Part shown: positions 56,236-64,000 of the stretch, in pieces | Layout of the letters: every line of letters begins with the position of its first letter | Position numbering within the stretch: position 1 is the stretch's first letter | NCBI RefSeq assembly: GCF_937616625.2 | Contig: NC_065575.1 | Location: 27,465,001 to 27,529,000 of the forward strand | Reading direction: 5' to 3' | Source: Mercurialis annua | Taxonomy: Eukaryota; Streptophyta; Magnoliopsida; Malpighiales; Euphorbiaceae | DNA: 64,000 nt | Program-made: the position numbers and the translations under genes | Notes under the pieces: model-generated | What the model saw: only the letters and a program-made list of their open reading frames with translations | Told to the model about the DNA's origin: nothing | Database searches by the model: none

Positions 56236-59200
56236 TTACAAGTCTCTCAAACGCGTCGTTCCGATTGCCTAAGAATGGTTGGTTACATTGCGCAAAGTTT
56301 GCGTGAAAAGTGATCCTAGATTAGTATGTCGCGTCTGAAGTCTCTTTAAGGTGTCGTTTCATTACCATTCCTATGTCGCGTCATAAGTCTCTCTAACGCA
56401 TCGTTCCAATTACCTAAGCATGGTTAGTTTATATTACGCAAATTGTGCGTGAAAAGTTAAATAGATTAGTATGTAACGTCTCAAGTCTTTTTGACGCGTC
56501 GTTCTGATTACCTAAGCGTGATTAGGTTAAATTACGCAAAGAGTGCGTAAAAAGTGATGCTAGATTTATATGTCGTATCTCAAGTCTCTTTAAAGCGCTG
56601 TTCCGATTACCTAAGCATGGTTAGGTTATATTACGCAAATTGTGCGTTAAAAGTGACAATAGATTAGTATGTTGCGTCATAAGTCTTTTCAACGCGTCGT
56701 TTCGATTACCTAATCATGGTTTGGTTATATTATGCAAAGTGTGCATGAAAAGTGACGTTAGATTAGTATGTCGCTTCTCAAGTGTCTTTAACCCGTCGTT
56801 TCGATTACCATGCTTATGTCGCGTTTTAAGTCTCTCTAACGCGTCGTTCCGATTACCTATGCATGGTTAGGTTATATTACGCAAATTCTGCGTAAAAAGT
56901 GACGCTAGAATACTATTTCGCCTCACAAGTTTCTTTAACGTGTCGTTCTTAATACCTAGCATGGTTAGGTTATATTACGCAAAGTGTGCGTGAAAAGTGA
57001 ATCTAGATTAGGATGTCGCTTCTCAAGTCTCCTTAACGTGTCGTTTCGATTAACATGCTTACGTCGCGTCACAAGTCTCTCCAACGCGTCGTTCCGATTA
57101 CCTAAGCATGGTTAGTTTATATTATGGAAAGTGTGCGTTAAAAAGTAAAGCTAGATTACTATGTTGCATCACAAGTCTCTTTAACGCGTCGTTCCGATTA
57201 CCTAAGCATGGTTAGATTATATTACGCAAAGTGTGCGTGAAAAGTGACGCTAGATTAGTATGTCGCGTCCCAAGTCTCTTTATCGATTCGTTTCGATTAC
57301 CTAAGCATGGTTATGTTAAATACGCAAAGTATGCATGAAAAGTAACGCTAGATTAGTATGTCGCGTCACAAGTCTCTCTAGCGCATCGTTCCGATTACCT
57401 AATCATGGTTAGGTTATATTACACAAAGTGTGCGTTAAAATTGATGGTAGATTAGTATGTCGAATCACAAGTCTCTTTAACGCGTCGTTCCGATTACCTA
57501 AGCATGGTTAGGCAAATTGTGCGTTAAAAGTGACGCTAGATTAGTATGTCGCGTCACAAGTCTCTCTAACGCGTCGTTCCAATTACATAAGCATTGTTAG
57601 GTTATATTACACAAAATGTGCGTGAAAAGTGACGCTAGATTAGTATGTCGCGTCTAAAGTCTCTTTAACGTGTCATTCCAATTACTTAAGCATTGTTAGG
57701 TTAGGTTACGCAAAGCATGCGTAAGAAGTGACGCTAGATTAGTATGTCGCATTTTAAGTCTCTTAAACTCGTCGTTCCGATTACCACGAGTTCCGATTAC
57801 CTAAGCATTTTTAGGTTATATTACCCAAAGTGTGCGTAAAAAGTGACGCTAGATTAGTATGTCGCGTTTCAAGTTTCTTTAACGCTTCATTTCGATTACC
57901 AAGCTTATGTCGCGCCACAAGTCTCTCTAACGCGTCGTTCCGATTACCTATGCATGGTTAGGTTATATTACGCAAAGTGTGCGTGAAAAGTGACGCTAGA
58001 TTAGTATGTTGCGTCTTAAGTCTCTTTAACGCATAGTTCTAATTACTTAAGCATGGTTAGGTTAGGTTACGCAAAGCGTGCGTAAAAAGTGACGCTTGAT
58101 TAGTATGTCGCATCTCAAGTCTCTTTAACTCGTCATTCCAATTATCCAATCATCGTTAGGTTATATTATGCAAAGTGTGCGTAAAAAGTGACGCTAGATT
58201 AGTATCTCGCGTCTCAAATCTCTTTAACGCGTCGTTTTGATTACTATGCTTATGTCGCATCACAAGTCTCTTTAACGCGTCGTTCTGAACACATAAGCAT
58301 GTTTAGGTTGTATTGCACAAAGTGTGCGTGAAAAGTGACGCTAGATTAGTATGTCGCGTCTCATGTCTCTTTTATGCGTCCGTCGGATTACCTATGCATG
58401 GTTAGATTAAATTACGCAAAGTGTCTGTGAAAAGTGACGCTAGATTAGTATGTCGCGTCTAATGTCTCTTTAAGGCGTCGTTTCATTACCATTCTTATGT
58501 CGCATCATAAGTCTCTCTAACGCATCGCTCCAATTACCTATACATTGTTAGTTTATATTACTCAAAGTGTGCGTGAAAAGTGAAATAGATTAGTATGTCG
58601 CGTCTCAAGTCTTTTTGACGCGTCTTTCCGATTACCTAAGCATGGTTAGGTTAAAAATTACGCAAAGAGTGCGTAAAAAGTGATGCCGGATTAGTATGTC
58701 GTGTCTCAAGTCTCTTTTACGCGTTGTTCCGATTACCTAAGCATGGTTAGGCTATATTATGCAAAGTGTGCGCTAAAAGTTATAATTGATTAGTATGTCG
58801 CGTCTCAAGTCTTTTCAAAGCGTCGTTTTGATTACCTAAGAATGGTTAGGTTATATTACGCAAAGTATGCGTGAAAAGTGACGCTAGATTAGTTTGTTGC
58901 GTCTCAAGTCTCTTTAACGAGTTGTTCTGGTTAACTTAGCATGGTTTGGTTATATTACGCAAAGTGTGCGTGAAAAGTGCCGCTAGATTAGTTTGTCGCG
59001 TCTAAAGTCTCTTTAACCCGTCATTTCGATTACTTATGCAATGTTAGGCTATATTACGCGAAGTGTTCGTGAAAAGTGACGCTAGATTGGTATGTTGCGC
59101 CTTATCTCTCTTTAACGCGTCGTTTCGATTACCATGCTTATGTCGCATCACAAGTCTTTCTAACTCGTCGTTCTAATTACCTATGCATTATTAGGTTATA

Positions 59201-62200
59201 TTAAGGAAAATGTGTATGAAAAGTGACACTAGATTAGTATGTCTCGTCTCAAGTCTCGTTAACGCATCGTTTCAATTACCATGCTTATGTCGCGTCACAA
59301 GTATCTCTAACGCGTCGTTTTGATTGCCTAAGCATGGTTAGGTTATATTATGCAAAGTGTGCGTGAAAAGTGACGCTAGATTAGTATGTCGCATCTCAAG
59401 TCTCTTTAACGCAAAGTTTTGATTGCCTAAGCATGGTTACGTTATATTACTCAAATTGTGAGTTAAAATTGACTATAGATTAGTATGTCGTATCTCAAGT
59501 CTTTTTAACGCGTCGTTCCATTACCATGATTATGTCGCATCACAAGTATCTCTAACGCGTCGTTCCAATTATCTAAGCATGGTTAGTTTATATTACGCAA
59601 AGTGTTCGTGAAAACTAACAGTAGATTAGTTTGTCGCGTCTCAAGTCTATTTGACCTGACGTTCCGATTACCTCAGCATGGTTAGGTTATATTACACGCA
59701 AAGACTATGTAAAACGTTATGCTAGATTTGTATGACGTGTCTCAAGTCTTTTTAACCCGTCGTTCCGATTACCTAAGCATGGTTAGGTTATATTACGCAA
59801 AGTGTGCGTGAAAAGTGACGGTAGATTAGTATGTCGCATCTCAAGTCTCTTTAACGCGTCTTTTGGATTACCATGCTTATGCCGTGTCACAAGTCTCTCA
59901 AACGCGTCGTTCCAATTACCTAAGCATGGCTAGGTTATATTACTATGTCGTGAAAAGTGACGCTAGATTACTATGTCGAGTCACAAGTTTCTTTAACGTG
60001 TCGTTTTGATTACCATGCTTATGTCGCGTCACGAGTCTCTCTAACGTGTCGTCGTTACTATTTTGCGTCACAAGTCTCTTTGACGCGTCGTTCCGATTAC
60101 CTATGCATGGTTAGGTTATATTACGCAAATGTGCGTGAAAATTGACACTATATTTGTATGTCGCTTCACAAGTCTCACTAACGCGCTGTTCCGATTATCT
60201 AAGTATGGTTAGGTTATATTATGCAAAGTGTGCGTTAAAAGTGATGCTCGATTAATATGTCGCGTCTCAAGTCTCTGTAAGGCGTCGGTTCTATTACCAT
60301 TCTTATGTCACGTCACAAGTCTCTCTAACGCGTCATTCCAATTACCTAAGCATGGTTAGTTTATATTACGCAAAGTGTACGTGAAAAGTGACAATAGATT
60401 ATTCTATCGCGTCTCAAGTATTTTTGACACATCGTTCCAATTACCTAAGCATGGTTAAGATATACTACGCAAAGAGTACGTAAAACGTAATGCTAGATTA
60501 GTATGATGTGTCTCAAGTCTCTTTAATGCGTCGTTCCGATTATTTAAGCATGGTTAGTTTATATTACTCAAAGTGTGTGTTAAAAGTGACAATAGATTGG
60601 TATGTCGCGTCTGAAGTCTTTTTAACGCGTCGTTCCAATAACCTATGCATGGTTAGGTTATATTACGCAAAGTGTGCGGCAAAATTGACGGTAGATTAGT
60701 ATGTCGCGTCTCAAGTCACTTTAACGTGTCGTTTCGATTACCATTCTTATCTTGCGTCACAAATCTCTCTAACGCGTCATTCCGATTACCTAAGCATGGT
60801 TAGGTTATATTATACAAGGTGTGCTTGAAAAAGTGACGCTGGATTACTATGTCGCATCTCAAATCTCTTTAACACGTCGTTTTGATTACCATGATTATGT
60901 CGCATCACAAGTCTCTCTAACGCCTCGTTCCGATTACCTAAGCATGGTTATGTTATATTACGCAGAGTGTGCGTGAAAAGTGACAATAGATTAGTATGTC
61001 GCATCTTAAGTATCTTTAACACGTCGTTTCGATTACCATGCTTATGTCGCGTCACAAGTCTTTTTTACGCGTCGTTCCAATTATCCAACCATGGGTTATA
61101 TTACTCAAAGTGTGCGTGAAAAGTGACGCTAGATTAGTATGTCACGTTTTAAGTCCCATTAACGCCTCGTTCCGATTACTTGAGCATGGTTAGGTTATAT
61201 TATGCAAAGTGTGCGTGAAAAGTGACGGTAGATTAGTACGTCGCGTCGCAAGTCTCTTTAACGTGTCGTTCCGAATACCTCAGCATGGTTAGGTTATATT
61301 ACGCAATGTGTGCGTGAAAAGACGCTAAAATAGAATGCCGCGTCTCAAGTCGCTTTAATGAGTCGTTTTGATTACCATGCTTGTGTTGCGTCACAAGTCT
61401 CTCTAACGCATCGTTCCGATTAACTAAGCATGGTTAGTTTATATTATGGAAAGTGTGCATTAGAAGTGAAGCTAGATTATTATGTCGCGCCATAAGGCTC
61501 TTTAACACGTCGTTCTGATTACCTAAGCATGGTTAGGTTATATTACGCAAAGTGTGCTTCAAATGTGACGTTAGATTAGTATGTCGCGTGACAAGTCTTA
61601 TTAACGCGTCGTTCTGATTGCATAAGCATGGTTAGGTTATAGTACGCAAAGTGTGCGTGAAAAGTGACGCTAGATTAGCATGTCGCGTCTCAAGTATCTT
61701 TAACACGTCGTTTTGATTACCATGATTATGTCGCATCACAAGTCTCTCTATTGCCTCGTTTCAATTACCTAAGAATTGTTAGGTTATATTACGAAGAGTG
61801 TGCGTGAAAAGAGACAATAGATTAGTATGTTGCATCTCAAGTCTCCTTAACGCGTCTTTCGATTACCTTGCTTATGTCGCGTTACAAGTCTCCTAAACGC
61901 GTCGTTCCGATTATCTAAGCATGGGTTATATTACGAAAAGTGTACGTGAAAAGTGACGCTAGATTAGTATGTCGCGTCTCAAGTCTCATTAACGCGTCGT
62001 TTTGATTAACTAAGAATGGTTAGGTTATATTATGCAAAATGTGCGGAAATCGTGACGCTAGATTAGTATGTCGCATGTCAAGTCTCATTTACACGTCGTT
62101 TCTATTACCGAAGCATGTTTAGGTTATATTACACAAAGTCTGCATGAAAAGTGACGGTAGATTAGTACGTCGCGTCTCAAGTCTCTTTAACGCATCGTTC

Positions 62201-64000
62201 CAATTACCCAAGCATGGTTATGTTATATTGCGCAAAGTGTGCGTGAAAAGTGACGCTAGATTAGCATGTCGTGTCAAAAGTCTCTTTAGCGCATCGTTCC
62301 GATTACCTTAGCATTGTTAGGTTATATTTCGGAAAGTGTGCGTTAAAAGTGACAATAGATTAGTATGTCGCGTGTCAATTCTTTCTAACGCGTCGTTTCA
62401 ATTACCTAAGCATGGTTAGGTTATATTACGCAAAGTGTGTGTGAAAAGTGATGGTAGATTAGTATGTCGCGTCGCAAGTCTCTTTAACGGGTCGTTCTGA
62501 ATTCCTAAGCATGGTTAGGTTATATTACGCAAAGGGTGCAGGAAAAGTGAAGCTAGATTAGTATGTCGTGTCTCAAGTCTCTTTAACGCGTCGGTCCGAT
62601 TTGCTAAGCATGGTTAGGTAATTTTACGCAAAGCGTGCGTGAAAAGTGACGCTACAATAGTATGTCGCATCTAAAGTCTCTTTAACGGGTCGTTTCATTA
62701 CCATTCATATGTCACGTCACAAGTCTCTCTAACTCGTCGTTCAAATTACCTAAGCTTTGTTAGTTTATAATACACAAAGTGTATTTGAATAGTGACAACA
62801 GATTAATATGTCGCCTCTCAAGTCTTTTTGACGCGTCGTTCCGATAACCTGAGCATGGTTAGGTTATATTACGCAAAGAGTGTGTAAAATGTTATGCTAG
62901 ATTAGTATGTCGTGTCTCAAATCTCATTAACCCGTCATTCCGATTACCTAAGCATGGTTAGGTTATATTAGGCTAAGTGTGCGTTAAAAGTGACAATAGA
63001 TTAGTATTTCGCATCTCAAGTCTTTTAAATGCGTCGTTTCGATTACCTAATCATGGTTAGGTTATATTACTCAAAGTGTGCGAGAAAAGTGACGCTAGAT
63101 TAGTATTTCGCGTCTCAAGTTTCTTTAACGCGTCGTTTCAATTACCATGCTTATGTCGCGTCACGAGTCTCTCAAACTCGTCGTTCCGATTACCTAAGCA
63201 TTGTTAGATTATATTACGCAAAGTGTGCGTTAAAAGTGATGCTAGATTACTATGTTGCGTCACAAGTTTCTTTAACGTGTCGTTCCGATTACCTAAGCAT
63301 GGTTAGGTTATATTTCGCAAAATGTGCGTGAAAAGTGACGCTAGATTAGTATGTCTCACCTCAAGTCTTTTTAACGCATCGTTTCGATTACCTAAGCATG
63401 GTTTGGTTATATTACGCAGAGTGTGCGTGAAAAGTGACGCTAGATTAGTATGTCTCGTCTCAAGTCTCTTTAACTCGTCGTTCTAAATACCTAAGCATGG
63501 TAAGGTTGTATTACGCAAAGTTTGCGAGAAAAGTGACGCTAGATTAGTATGTCTTATCAAAAGTCTCTTCAACGCGTTGGTCCGATTACCTAAGCATGGT
63601 TAGGTTATATTACGCAAAGTGTGCGTGAAAAGTGACGCTAGATTAGTATGTCGCATATAATGTCTCTTTAGCGCATCGTTTCATTACTATTCTTATGTCG
63701 CATCATAAGTCTCTCTAACGTGTCGTTCCAATTACCTAAGCATGGTTAGTTTATATGACGCAAAGTGTGCGTGAAAAGTGGAAACAAATTAGTATCTCGC
63801 GTCTCAAGTCTTTTTCATGCGTCGTTTCGATAACTTAAGTATGGTTCGGTTATATATGCAAAGAGTGCGTAAAATGTGATGCTAGATTAGTATGTCGTGT
63901 CTCAAATTTCTTTAACGAGTTGTTCCGATTACCTAAACATGGTTAGGTTATATTACACTAAGTATGCGTTAAAAGTGACAATAGATTAGTATGTCGCGTC
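56236..64000 (-). repeat. 99-bp satellite array, minus orientation (right array)
   Basis: The minus array continues to the window end with 99- and 48-bp monomers. The variant cassette marked by a short monomer with TTCATTACCATTCTTA-like sequence, then GGTTAGTTTATATTA, then CTTTTTGACGCG and AAAGAGTGCGTAAAA, recurs near 56358, 58481, 60288, 62693 and 63679. Another pair sharing ATGATTATGTCGCATCAC lies at 60891 and 61722, offset 831 bp. Forward frames such as 56640-56870, 59957-60145 and 60508-60699 are satellite by-products. No gene is seen. Confidence 0.96.

Noticed and set aside
1..64000. Telomeric repeat, 5S or 45S rDNA, tRNA genes
   Set aside because: No TTTAGGG runs, rRNA-like stretches or tRNA cloverleaf patterns were seen; tRNA-like words are only primer binding sites.

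Overview
The window is plant nuclear heterochromatin. It contains no recognisable host gene, rRNA, tRNA or CRISPR. The plant assignment rests on LTR retrotransposons primed from initiator tRNA-Met, a chromodomain-bearing Ty3/gypsy element, a Ty1/copia family with 2-kb LTRs, and an L1-type LINE whose ORF2 ends in an RNase H domain. I cannot name the species; nothing in the sequence is diagnostic for one.

Layout. (1) 1-10089: tandem satellite, 99-bp monomer, orientation called plus, mixed with a 48-bp short monomer. (2) 10090-29869: copia element 1, flanked by the 5-bp duplication ACGCG. Its gag is split at codon 6 by a complete Ty3/gypsy chromovirus (13461-22911, duplication CGTTA), and its 3' LTR carries a foreign insert of about 1.16 kb. 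(3) 29870-35297: more plus satellite. (4) 35297/35298: the satellite flips orientation and stays minus to the end of the window. (5) 38200-52584: copia element 2, same family but far more decayed, duplication ACTTT; a 5.5-kb LINE lies in its 5' LTR in reverse orientation, with a 15-bp duplication. (6) 52590-53072: minus satellite. (7) 53073-56235: solo LTR of a second gypsy family. (8) 56236-64000: minus satellite.

Insertion order can be read from the nesting: satellite first, then the copia elements and the solo LTR's parent, then the gypsy element inside copia 1 and the LINE inside copia 2. All coding regions carry stops and/or frameshifts, so every one is called a pseudogene. The many short open frames in the satellite arise because 99 and 48 are both multiples of 3; they are not genes.

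I found no new multi-gene system. The observations most worth a second look are: three to five tandem hairpins with compensating stem changes, shared by two gypsy LTR families and lying inside a possible LTR intron; the copia TATA box held in the loop of a perfect 11-bp inverted repeat in all four LTRs; the short satellite monomer, which carries a 9-bp micro-inversion at its deletion scar; the single orientation switch in the satellite; and the clustering of three independent insertions in one 18-bp stretch of the monomer.
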